DNA of 64,000 bases from Insolitispirillum peregrinum (lineage in GTDB: Bacteria > Pseudomonadota > Alphaproteobacteria > Rhodospirillales > Rhodospirillaceae). The notes beneath the pieces are model-generated. The model saw only the letters and a program-made list of their open reading frames with translations, had not been told where the DNA came from and made no database searches. The DNA lies in the NCBI RefSeq assembly GCF_042665255.1, contig NZ_JBHTCD010000008.1, one strand, 5' to 3'. Below, one piece after another: positions 8,182 through 14,880 of the stretch (the first letter of the stretch is position 1; each line of letters opens with the position of its first letter). A program made the position numbers and the translations under genes.

Positions 8182-8317
8182 TAGAGGCGTTGCTTATGCC
8201 GCAGGCCGTTTTTAGTCTTAACATCTGCGGTCAGAACGCCTAAGAGGTAGGAAACCGGCCTGCCCGATGAAAGCGGGCTGCTTCCTTTGGCTCTTGCGAC
8301 GATCAGGGTTGCCTTTC

Positions 8318-8833
8318 ATGGACATCAAAGACCATATCCGCAGCATTCCGGACTTCCCCAAGCCGGGCATCAATTTTTACGACATCTCCACCCTGCTGCG
8401 GCACCCTGATGCCTGGCAGGTGACCATGGGGCGGATGGCCAAGGCGATCAGCGTCTGGCAGCCCGACGTACTGGCCGGGATCGAATCGCGCGGCTTCCTG
8501 ACTGCAGCACCGCTGGCGCTGAAGCTGGGCTGTGGCTTTGTGATGGTGCGCAAGCGCGGCAAGCTGCCGGGCGAGACCATCAGCTACAGCTATGATCTGG
8601 AATATGGCAGCGACACCATCGAAATTCAGGCCGACGCGGTGAAGCCCGGCCAGCGGGTGGTGATCATGGACGATCTGCTGGCCACCGGTGGCACCGCTCA
8701 GGCCGCGGTCGAGCTGTTCCGCAAGGTCGGTGCCGAAGTGGTCGGCGTGTCGGCGATCATCGAACTGACCTTCCTGAACGGTCGCAGCCGTCTGGACGTG
8801 CCGGTCGAGGCGCTGGTTCAGTACGACGAATAA
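8318..8833 (+). CDS. apt: Adenine phosphoribosyltransferase
   Basis: 171 residues. It converts adenine and PRPP to AMP in purine salvage. The N-terminus [12 protein letters not shown] is characteristic, ESRGF lies near residue 67, and the PRPP-binding loop is [14 protein letters not shown]. The start at 8318 matches the conserved N-terminus of the family, with CAGGG upstream; the longer frame from 8267 adds residues not expected in Apt. Cytosolic. It appears monocistronic and is followed at once by a convergent hairpin. Confidence 0.96.
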   Translation: MDIKDHIRSIPDFPKPGINFYDISTLLRHPDAWQVTMGRMAKAISVWQPDVLAGIESRGFLTAAPLALKLGCGFVMVRKRGKLPGETISYSYDLEYGSDTIEIQADAVKPGQRVVIMDDLLATGGTAQAAVELFRKVGAEVVGVSAIIELTFLNGRSRLDVPVEALVQYDE

Positions 8834-8843
8834 CCTGTTGTTT

Positions 8844-8878
8844 TCCCATCCCCTGCCGCATCGCCACAGGGGATGGGA
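8844..8878. terminator. Convergent hairpin after apt
   Basis: A perfect 12-bp stem (8844-8855 with 8867-8878, 11-base loop) lies between the convergent apt and phosphogluconolactonase-like genes. There is no clear T run on either side, so termination efficiency is uncertain. Confidence 0.55.
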
Positions 8879-8885
8879 TATGACC

Positions 8886-9557
8886 TCACGCATCCTGCGG
8901 ACAGACCACCACCGCCGTCGGCAGGGGGCGTTGCAGGGCATGGCAGACCGGCAGAATGGCGTCATCCTGCGGGTTGTGCAGGGCGCGCTGCCATGGGCCG
9001 ATCTTGTTGGCCCCAAACACCAGCACCACCAGATGGCCGACCTTGTGCAGGGCATCGGCGCTCAGGCTGATCCGCCGCGCTGGTGGGCGGGGGGCATCGG
9101 CAACCGTGATCCAGTCCTGATCCCGGTGACGGTGCGACCGTTGCGGGAACAGCGAGGCAATATGGCCATCATCGGCCATGCTGACCACCGCCACCGATGA
9201 CGCCCAGTCAATGTGATGGCTTTCGGCGGTCGCGGCCTGCTGCGCTTCATCCCACAGCGGCGTAATGGTCAGACTGTCGGATACCATCTGGCGCAAGGCG
9301 CTATCATTGCGTTCCGGGTGATGGTCCGGCAGACAGCGTTCATCGCATGGCATGATCAGCGGGGCCTGCGCCAGCGCGGCGAGCGGTGTCACCAACCGGG
9401 TCAGTACCCCGGCAATCGAGGCTCCGCCACAGACCAGCAACGCCTGTTGCTTGCCCGCCGCCACCGGATGACGGCCCAGAGCATTCAGGACGGTGCGGGC
9501 AGCCCGGCTGTTGGCGGCACTGCGGACGGGATAGGGGCTGAGCGTCACGGGGGGCAT
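8886..9557 (-). CDS. 6-phosphogluconolactonase-like protein (divergent)
   Basis: 223 residues of the glucosamine-6-phosphate isomerase/6-phosphogluconolactonase fold. Family landmarks are present but diverged: LLVCGGAS where lactonases have a GG(S/R)TP loop, PCDERCLP for the usual TDERxVP, and DDGHIASLFP with the catalytic-type His retained. Cytosolic. Lactonase activity would place it in the pentose phosphate or Entner-Doudoroff pathway, but the gene is not beside zwf or edd as pgl genes often are, so a different sugar phosphate is possible. The start at 9557 has AGGGTGAT upstream. Confidence 0.72.
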   Translation of the reverse strand: MPPVTLSPYPVRSAANSRAARTVLNALGRHPVAAGKQQALLVCGGASIAGVLTRLVTPLAALAQAPLIMPCDERCLPDHHPERNDSALRQMVSDSLTITPLWDEAQQAATAESHHIDWASSVAVVSMADDGHIASLFPQRSHRHRDQDWITVADAPRPPARRISLSADALHKVGHLVVLVFGANKIGPWQRALHNPQDDAILPVCHALQRPLPTAVVVCPQDA

Positions 9558-9573
9558 GGATCACCCTGTATAA

Positions 9574-9608
9574 TAAAGACAAAAGCGGCCCACGAAGTGT
9601 AGGCCGCT
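9574..9608 (-). terminator. Terminator after the saccharopine dehydrogenase-like gene
   Basis: On the minus strand, AGCGGCC pairs with GGCCGCT (9602-9608 with 9584-9590) and is followed by TTTGTCTTT. It starts 37 bp after the stop at 9646. Confidence 0.75.
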
Positions 9609-9645
9609 CTGTCGCGAGTGCAATATGTCTTCCGCTTTGTCTGCC

Positions 9646-10818
9646 TTATTGCGCGGCGTCTGCCAGCATCGGGGCCTGCCGGTAGGAGGCACCGGCTTTC
9701 AGCGCGCCACTGGCATCCTGCGGCGCATAGACCTTGCCAAAACGGTTGGACAGGAACAGGTCGAGCGGGATGTCTTCCTGTCGCACCAGCCCCTGATCGG
9801 GCAACGCCCCGGTGGCCAGCAGGTCAACCACCGCGCAGATCGCCGAAGCGGTGGTCAACTGGATGGCGGTCAGGAAGCGGCCATGGATTTCGGCACCGTG
9901 GATGGTGGTGGTATAGGTCTGCTGCTGCAACTGACCATCGCGTTCGCCGATGGCATTGCAGAACAGGATCACCATGTCCTGCTGGGTGCTGGGAATGGCA
10001 TGGCGGAAAATTTCGGCCAGCAGGTCAGGCCGTTCGGACAGGCGCAGGTCCTGCAACAGCAGGCGCACGGCATCGCGGTGGCCGGGGTAGCGGATCGAGC
10101 GATAGTTCAGGCTCTGCACCCGCCCGCTGAGGGTATCGGCCAGCGTCCCCAGCCCGCCCGAGGTGTTGAAGGCTTCGTAATGAATGCCGTCCACCGAGAA
10201 CTCTTCCCGCTCGGCCAGCGCCGGAACCGAAGTCTTGTGGCCGTTGACCACCGCTTCGCACGGCTGGATGTACTCGTTGATCAGGCCTTCCGGGCTCCAG
10301 GTCAGGGCATAGTTCAGGCCGTTGGTTGGATAGCGCGGCAGGGCACCAACGCGCAGGTGCAGGCTCTTCAGGTGGTCAAAGCGGCGGGCCAGGTCACCCC
10401 CGATCACCGACACCGCCCCCGGAGCCAGCCCACACTGCGGGATCAGGGCGCCGGGCTGGTTTTTGGTCGCCAGCGCCGAGACGATTTTGGTGCTGGCGAC
10501 GTCTTCGGTCAGGTCGAAATAATGCGCCCCCACCGTATGGGCCGCCTGCGCCACCAGCGCCGTCAGGCTGTACGGCAGGGCGTTGATCACCCCCCAATGC
10601 CCCTGACAGGCGGCACGCACCGCCGCCGGGTCGTGGGCATCAACCACCTCGCCGTCAATCGGCTGGCCGCTGGCGGCCGACAGTCCGGCCAGCGTTTCCA
10701 GTGACTCTGCCTTGCTGTCCACCAGCCGCACCCGATAGTCACCGGTTCCGGCCAGCAACAGCGCAATGGTCTGACCGATCCGGCCTGCTCCGAAAATCAC
10801 CACCGACAGCTTTGACAT
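9646..10818 (-). CDS. Saccharopine dehydrogenase family NAD(P) oxidoreductase
   Basis: 390 residues. The N-terminal Rossmann fold begins VVIFGAGRIGQTIALLLA, and the sequence continues into the catalytic and C-terminal parts of the saccharopine dehydrogenase (Lys9-like) family (YFDLTED, QCGLAPGAVS, INEYIQPCEA). Members oxidise saccharopine to glutamate and aminoadipate semialdehyde in lysine breakdown; some act on other imino-acid or polyamine substrates. GGAGG lies before the start at 10818. It is transcribed divergently from an Lrp/AsnC regulator 158 bp away, a typical arrangement for amino-acid catabolism, so lysine degradation is a reasonable but unproven role. Confidence 0.85.
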   Translation of the reverse strand: MSKLSVVIFGAGRIGQTIALLLAGTGDYRVRLVDSKAESLETLAGLSAASGQPIDGEVVDAHDPAAVRAACQGHWGVINALPYSLTALVAQAAHTVGAHYFDLTEDVASTKIVSALATKNQPGALIPQCGLAPGAVSVIGGDLARRFDHLKSLHLRVGALPRYPTNGLNYALTWSPEGLINEYIQPCEAVVNGHKTSVPALAEREEFSVDGIHYEAFNTSGGLGTLADTLSGRVQSLNYRSIRYPGHRDAVRLLLQDLRLSERPDLLAEIFRHAIPSTQQDMVILFCNAIGERDGQLQQQTYTTTIHGAEIHGRFLTAIQLTTASAICAVVDLLATGALPDQGLVRQEDIPLDLFLSNRFGKVYAPQDASGALKAGASYRQAPMLADAAQ

Positions 10819-10976
10819 GGGAATGCCTCCAAGGGGTTATGAGGTGTTGTTCTCCCTATGATATGACCGGAACGGGCTGTCGAAGTGAACCCTGCAGACC
10901 GTTGAAAAGCGGTGTTTGTTGCGACACTATGACGATAGTTTCGACGAAATGACGGATGGCTTGGGAGGAAGACAGG

Positions 10977-11438
10977 ATGAGCACATCGCCAACAGCCATC
11001 GGCTGGTCGAGCCTGGATGCGGTGGACCGCCGCCTGCTGGAATTGCTGGCCGTCGACAGCCGCCGCCCGACTGCCGAGCTGGCCCGCGAGCTGGGGCTGG
11101 CGCGCAGTACGGTGCAAAGCCGACTGGACCGGCTGCGCGATATCGGGGTGATTCGGGCCTTTACCATCCGCCTGTCCGAGCGGCTGGAGGCCGACACCAT
11201 CAAGGCGCACATCATGCTGGCGGTCGGGCCGAAACAGTCGGCGGACGTGGTGCAGGCCCTGAAGCGCCTGCCCGAGGTCAAGGCTCTGCACGCCATCAGC
11301 GGTATCTTTGACCTGATCGCGGTGGTTCACGCACCGTCGGTGGTCGAAATGGATGCGCTGGTGGACCGGATCGGCCTGTTGCCGGGGGTGGAGCGGACGC
11401 AGACGGCGATTGTGCTGTCTACCCGCTTTGAGAGGTAG
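10977..11438 (+). CDS. Lrp/AsnC-family transcriptional regulator
   Basis: 153 residues. The N-terminal winged helix contains LDAVDRRLLELLAVDSRRP and STVQSRLDRLRDIGVI; the C-terminal RAM domain (about 70-150) binds amino acids and forms octamers. The start at 10977 is preferred over 10956 because GGAGG lies 8 bases upstream of it. It is divergent from the saccharopine dehydrogenase-like gene, which it probably controls in response to an amino acid such as lysine. Confidence 0.92.
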   Translation: MSTSPTAIGWSSLDAVDRRLLELLAVDSRRPTAELARELGLARSTVQSRLDRLRDIGVIRAFTIRLSERLEADTIKAHIMLAVGPKQSADVVQALKRLPEVKALHAISGIFDLIAVVHAPSVVEMDALVDRIGLLPGVERTQTAIVLSTRFER

Positions 11439-11445
11439 GGAGGTC

Positions 11446-11560
11446 CCAGCCCCCATTTCTTTGATCACAAAAGAAAAAAAAGGGGGGCTTGGGGGCATCG
11501 CCCCCGAACAGGGATGGGCGGTAGCCCATTGTCCTGCACGGAGTGTCGTGCAGTGTGATA
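11446..11560 (+). repeat. Partial copy of the long intergenic element (inner module)
   Basis: This stretch resembles the right half of the element at 13892-14120: a C-rich/T-rich start, TTTGATNNNNAAAGAAAAAA, a G-rich hairpin around GGGGGCATCGCCCCC, then a GGGCGGTAGCCC-like palindrome and GTGTCGTGCAGTGTG, matching the GTGTACTGTG end of the full element. The outermost terminal repeat is missing. It fills the gap between convergent Lrp and GntR genes. Confidence 0.6.
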
Positions 11561-11584
11561 TGAGCCATGCTTGATCATGACGGC

Positions 11585-12310
11585 TCAGCCGGTTTCTCCG
11601 GCCTTGTCCTGACGGCGGGCAAAGAACTCCCGCAACGCCTGATCCGCCGTTGCAAGATGGCGGATCAGCACCGCTTCGGCAGTGGTGATGTCCTGTGCGG
11701 CACAGGCGGCCAGCAGGGCGTGATGATCGTCCTGCTTCAGGTGATCCCACCCCAGTGCCGACAATTCAAAACGCAGATAGCGATCAAAGACTGCCATGTG
11801 CTGTTCGACCAGCGCCAGCAGGCGCGGGCTGTTGGCCTGCGCGTACAGGGTCATGTGAAACCGGCGGTTGAGGTCGCCCATGCGGGCGAGATCGCGTTCC
11901 TGATCCATGTCGTGGATGGCGTCGGTGGCCCGCAGCAGATCGGCCTGCGTCAGGTGGGGCAGCGACAGGCGCAGGGCGGCGGGTTCCAGTGCCATGCGAA
12001 CGGCGAACAGGTCGCTGGCGTCGGCGGCAGAAATCGAGGTCACCACCGCCCCCTTGTGCGGGGTGAAGTCGATCAGCGCCTGCGATTCCAGCTGGCGCAG
12101 GGCTTCACGCACCGGCATCCGGCTGACCCCGAACTGTTGGGCCAGCTCTTCCTGTCGCAACGGGGTGCCGCCGGGAATGGCTCCGCTCAGGATGCCGTCC
12201 CTCAAGGTGAATTCAACAAATTCGGTGGCCGTGCGGAAGCGCGGTTTGCTGCGGGCAATCAGCGCATCAAGGGTCGGTGCGGCGGGGTTTTCCGGTGAAG
12301 GGCTTGTCAT
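11585..12310 (-). CDS. GntR-family regulator, FadR/FCD subfamily
   Basis: 241 residues. The N-terminal winged helix (about 25-95) carries LRQEELAQQFGVSRMPVREALRQLE, and the C-terminal all-helical FCD ligand domain follows, with VRMALEPAALRLSLP and conserved histidines (NRRFHMTLY, DDHHALL) that usually bind a metal and a carboxylate ligand. The start at 12310 fits the family; the longer open frame reads into a repeat. It is divergent from the BenE-type transporter, which it may regulate, with a repeat copy filling the space between them. Confidence 0.9.
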   Translation of the reverse strand: MTSPSPENPAAPTLDALIARSKPRFRTATEFVEFTLRDGILSGAIPGGTPLRQEELAQQFGVSRMPVREALRQLESQALIDFTPHKGAVVTSISAADASDLFAVRMALEPAALRLSLPHLTQADLLRATDAIHDMDQERDLARMGDLNRRFHMTLYAQANSPRLLALVEQHMAVFDRYLRFELSALGWDHLKQDDHHALLAACAAQDITTAEAVLIRHLATADQALREFFARRQDKAGETG

Positions 12311-12359
12311 GCTGGCTCGGATGTGGTGAATTGGATCCAATCTTACAAAGGCTAGTCTG

Positions 12360-12460
12360 GAGCAGTGAGCGCAAAAGTGGGAACCGGTTTTGCGCATCGT
12401 CACTGCGGCACATCAAAAGGCTAGACCAGTGTGCGTCAGGGTTAACGCACACTGGTCTAG
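12360..12460 (+). repeat. Two-module palindromic repeat (hairpin plus TTAGACC palindrome)
   Basis: Module 1: outer arms GCAGTGA/TCACTGC and inner arms GCGCAAAA/TTTTGCGC around a GTGGGAACCGG loop. Module 2: a perfect 16-bp inverted repeat (12421-12436 with 12445-12460) starting CTAGACCAGTGTGCG. A linker ending CAAAAGG joins them, as in other copies. Confidence 0.85.
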
Positions 12461-12512
12461 CGCATTTGGTGCAGACTGTCCTGCCCCATTCTCTTGCCGT
12501 GGATGTCGTCCC

Positions 12513-13718
12513 ATGTCGTCTTCTGCTTCTGTACCGTTCGGGCAGGCGTTTTCTGTCCAGACCCTCACCACCGGCCTGATCGCCGGGATGGTCGGCTTTG
12601 GCAGCTCGTTTGCGGTGGTGGTTCAAGGGTTGCTGGCTGTCGGAGCCTCGCCGGAGCAGGCAGCCTCGGGCCTGACCGCCACCTGTTTGCTGATGGGGCT
12701 AGCCGGGATCGTGTTCAGCCTGAAGCTGCGCCAGCCGATCAGCGTCGCCTGGACCACGCCGGGGGCGGCTCTGTTGGCGGCCACCGGGGCGGTTGATGGT
12801 GGCTTTGCCGCTGCCGTCGGGGCGTTCATGCTGGTGGGGGTGCTGATCGTCATCTGCGGGCTGTGGCGTCCGCTGGGAACGCTGATCCAGAAAATACCGG
12901 CCTCGATTGCCAGCGCGATGCTGGCCGGGGTGCTGTTGCCGCTGTGTCTGGCCCCGTTTGCCGCCCTGAAGGCCATTCCGCATCTGGCGGTGCCGGTGCT
13001 GGCGGTGTGGGCGGTGACCAGTGTCTTTTCCCGCCTGTATGCCGTGCCGCTGGCGGTGGTGGTGGCGGTGCTGCTGATGGCCTTTCCCGAACTGGTCGGC
13101 GGGACGGCTCCGGCGGCGGTGTCGCTGGCTCCGGCCTTGGCGCCGGTGCTGCCGACCCTGACCAGCGGGGCGGTGATCGGGATTGCCATTCCGCTGTTTC
13201 TGGTCACCATGGCCTCGCAGAACGTACCGGGGCTGGCCATTCTGGCCGCTAACGGCTATCGCCCCAATGCCGGGCCGCTGTTCGTCGGCACCGGAGCCGG
13301 GTCGGTGCTGTCGGCAATCGGCGGCGGGGTGTCGATCAATCTGGCGGCGATCACCGCCGCCCTCTGTGCCGGGCCGGAGGCATCGCCCGAGCCGCGCCAT
13401 CGTTATGTGGCGGCGATTGTGACCGGGGCCGCCTATGTGGTGTTGGCGATGGTGTCGGCGGCAGCGGCGGCGTTGGTGTCGCAATCACCGCCGTTGCTGA
13501 TTCAGGCGGTGGCCGGGCTGGCGCTGATGAATGCCTTTGCCGGGGCGGCGGTGGCCGGGTTTCAGGACGCCAACGACCGTTTGCCCGCTGCCGTCACCTT
13601 TTTGATCACCGCGTCCGGGCTGTCGTTCGCCGGCATTGGTCCGGCGTTCTGGGGCTTGCTGGCCGGGCTGGTGTTCCGTGCCCTGCTGATGATCCGAACG
13701 GCTCCGGCGGGGAAATAG
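12513..13718 (+). CDS. BenE-type benzoate/H+ symporter family membrane protein
   Basis: 401 residues, almost entirely hydrophobic with about 10-12 membrane segments, and the BenE architecture (GFGSSFAVVVQGLLAVGAS near the start, TPGAALLA, PLFLVTMASQNVPGLAI, GGGVSINLAAITAALCAGPEA). BenE proteins import benzoate with protons; substrates of many homologues are unknown. The start at 12513 is used because the upstream frame runs through a repeat. The TAG stop (13716-13718) is also the first three bases of a hairpin repeat (TAGAGCATT). A divergent GntR/FCD regulator suggests a carboxylate-inducible unit. Confidence 0.85.
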   Translation: MSSSASVPFGQAFSVQTLTTGLIAGMVGFGSSFAVVVQGLLAVGASPEQAASGLTATCLLMGLAGIVFSLKLRQPISVAWTTPGAALLAATGAVDGGFAAAVGAFMLVGVLIVICGLWRPLGTLIQKIPASIASAMLAGVLLPLCLAPFAALKAIPHLAVPVLAVWAVTSVFSRLYAVPLAVVVAVLLMAFPELVGGTAPAAVSLAPALAPVLPTLTSGAVIGIAIPLFLVTMASQNVPGLAILAANGYRPNAGPLFVGTGAGSVLSAIGGGVSINLAAITAALCAGPEASPEPRHRYVAAIVTGAAYVVLAMVSAAAAALVSQSPPLLIQAVAGLALMNAFAGAAVAGFQDANDRLPAAVTFLITASGLSFAGIGPAFWGLLAGLVFRALLMIRTAPAGK

Positions 13719-13890
13719 AGCATTGTGCGAAAAGTGGGTACCGGTTTTCGCAAAAACAATGCGACACAACAAACGAGCATTGTGCGAAAAGTGGGTACCG
13801 GTTTTCGCAAAAGCAATGCGGCATGAAAGACTTGGCATTGTGCGAAAAGTGGGTACCGGTTTTCGCATCAACAATGCGACAGAACAAAAG
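13716..13890 (+). repeat. Three tandem hairpin repeats
   Basis: Three near-identical units start at 13720, 13777 and 13835 (period 57-58 bp). Each has outer arms GCATTG/CAATGC and inner arms TGCGAAAA/TTTTCGCA around GTGGGTACCGG, followed by a CGACA- or CGGCA-like linker. The third runs into the long element at 13892. They lie in the same direction as the upstream gene and begin inside its stop codon. Confidence 0.92.
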
Positions 13891-13891
13891 G

Positions 13892-14120
13892 TTAGACCAG
13901 CGTGCGTCAGGCTTGACCACAGTACATGACAATAAGGAAACAAGGACGTGGAGCGCTGCTCCACACTTCGCTGGGGCCTTGATGCCCCAGACCCCATTAC
14001 TTTGATATTGAAAGAAAAAATGGGGGTCCGGGGACGTCATCCCCCGGGCAGGTGCGGGCGGCAGTCCGCTATTCTCCACCAACGGCCGTGTACTGTGAGG
14101 CTTGACGCACGCTGGTCTAG
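13892..14120 (+). repeat. Long intergenic element with inverted terminal repeats (copy 1)
   Basis: About 229 bp bounded by an imperfect inverted repeat of roughly 35 bp: TTAGACCAGCGTGCGTCA at the left and its complement at 14103-14120, with CACAGTACATGAC and its partner inside. The interior contains GTGGAGCGCTGCTCCAC, paired C-rich and G-rich tracts and an A-rich centre. It has no coding potential. Size and ends resemble a MITE. Confidence 0.75.
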
Positions 14121-14244
14121 CCGGGGCTTGATTGCGGCGCGGGGGGTCGGTATGGTGCGGCTCAAATTCAGTGGGCGGCGGTGGTGCTGCCCGGTTTGCG
14201 CCGCCCCGGCTGGCGGGCCAACCTTCAAGCCAAGGTAGGATAAC

Positions 14245-14487
14245 ATGGAAGCTATGGATACAGCGGCGGCCGAGCAGCTCCGCTCGTTCGTTGAACGCAT
14301 TGAACGTCTGGAAGAAGAAAAGGCGAACCTCGCCAGCGATATCAAGGACGTTTACTCCGAAGCCAAGTCGATGGGCTATGATGTCAAGAGCATCCGCAAG
14401 CTGGTCTCCTTGCGCAAAAAGAAGCCCCACGAGCTGGAAGAAGAAGAGCAGATCCTGACCCTGTACCGCATGGCGGTCGGCGTCTGA
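14245..14487 (+). CDS. gapR: GapR nucleoid-associated protein (DUF2312)
   Basis: 80 residues, the normal GapR length. Nearly the whole protein is the DUF2312 coiled coil and basic region ([17 protein letters not shown], then [12 protein letters not shown]). In Caulobacter GapR is essential, clamps overtwisted AT-rich DNA ahead of forks and polymerases, and stimulates topoisomerases. The start at 14245 has TAGGATAAC immediately upstream. It is monocistronic, has a very strong terminator, and is enclosed on both sides by intergenic repeats. Confidence 0.95.
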   Translation: MEAMDTAAAEQLRSFVERIERLEEEKANLASDIKDVYSEAKSMGYDVKSIRKLVSLRKKKPHELEEEEQILTLYRMAVGV

Positions 14488-14493
14488 TCCAAT

Positions 14494-14528
14494 AAAAAAC
14501 CCTCCGAATCGCTTCGGAGGGTTTTTTT
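14494..14528 (+). terminator. Rho-independent terminator of gapR
   Basis: A perfect stem CCCTCCGAA/TTCGGAGGG with a 4-base loop, preceded by six A and followed by seven T, 7 bp after the stop. The A/T flanks allow it to work in both directions. Confidence 0.95.
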
Positions 14529-14757
14529 AGAGCCGCGTGCGTTAAACCGGATGCCACAGTACACGACAGTAAGGAAACAAGAGCGGGCTACCGCCCGAGC
14601 CCGTTTGGGGCCTGAGGCCCCAAACCCCCACTTTTTCTTTTATGATCAAAGGAATGAGGCCCGGAGCCTAAAGGCCCCGGCTAGGTTTGGAGCAGCGCTC
14701 CATGATCTTTTTGTTTTGTGTCGTGTACTGTGACCGGATGCAGGCACGCTGCTCTAA
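14529..14757 (-). repeat. Long intergenic element with inverted terminal repeats (copy 2)
   Basis: About 229 bp. The inner terminal repeat CACAGTACACGAC (14555-14567) recurs exactly inverted at 14720-14732, and the outer ends (AGAGCNGCGTGC type) also pair imperfectly. The interior carries the same blocks as copy 1 in opposite orientation: GGGCTACCGCCC, GGGGCCTGAGGCCCC, an A/T-rich centre, GGCCCCGG and GGAGCAGCGCTCC. Confidence 0.78.
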
Positions 14758-14769
14758 CCTTTTATTTTG

Positions 14770-14880
14770 CCGCATTGTTTTTGCCAAAACCGGTTTCCAC
14801 TTTTCGCACAATGCAGGTGATTTTTAGTTTGTCGCATTGTTTTTGCCAAAACCGGTTTCCACTTTTCGCACAATGCTCTA
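14770..14880 (-). repeat. Two tandem hairpin repeats, opposite orientation
   Basis: Two units (about 14772-14815 and 14834-14876) of the GCATTG/CAATGC hairpin family, inverted relative to 13716-13890. One inner-stem mismatch (TGCCAAAA against TTTTCGCA) is shared by both, so they arose by local duplication. The last bases form the TAG stop of the adjacent leftward gene. Confidence 0.9.

Noticed and set aside
12390..12512. Longer N-terminus for the BenE-type protein
   Set aside because: These codons lie in a palindromic repeat and encode no membrane-protein-like sequence.
13716..13890. Three direct repeats with regular 57-58 bp period, CRISPR-like at first sight
   Set aside because: The units are hairpins with nearly identical intervening sequence rather than unique spacers, the same unit occurs singly at many other places, and no cas genes are present.
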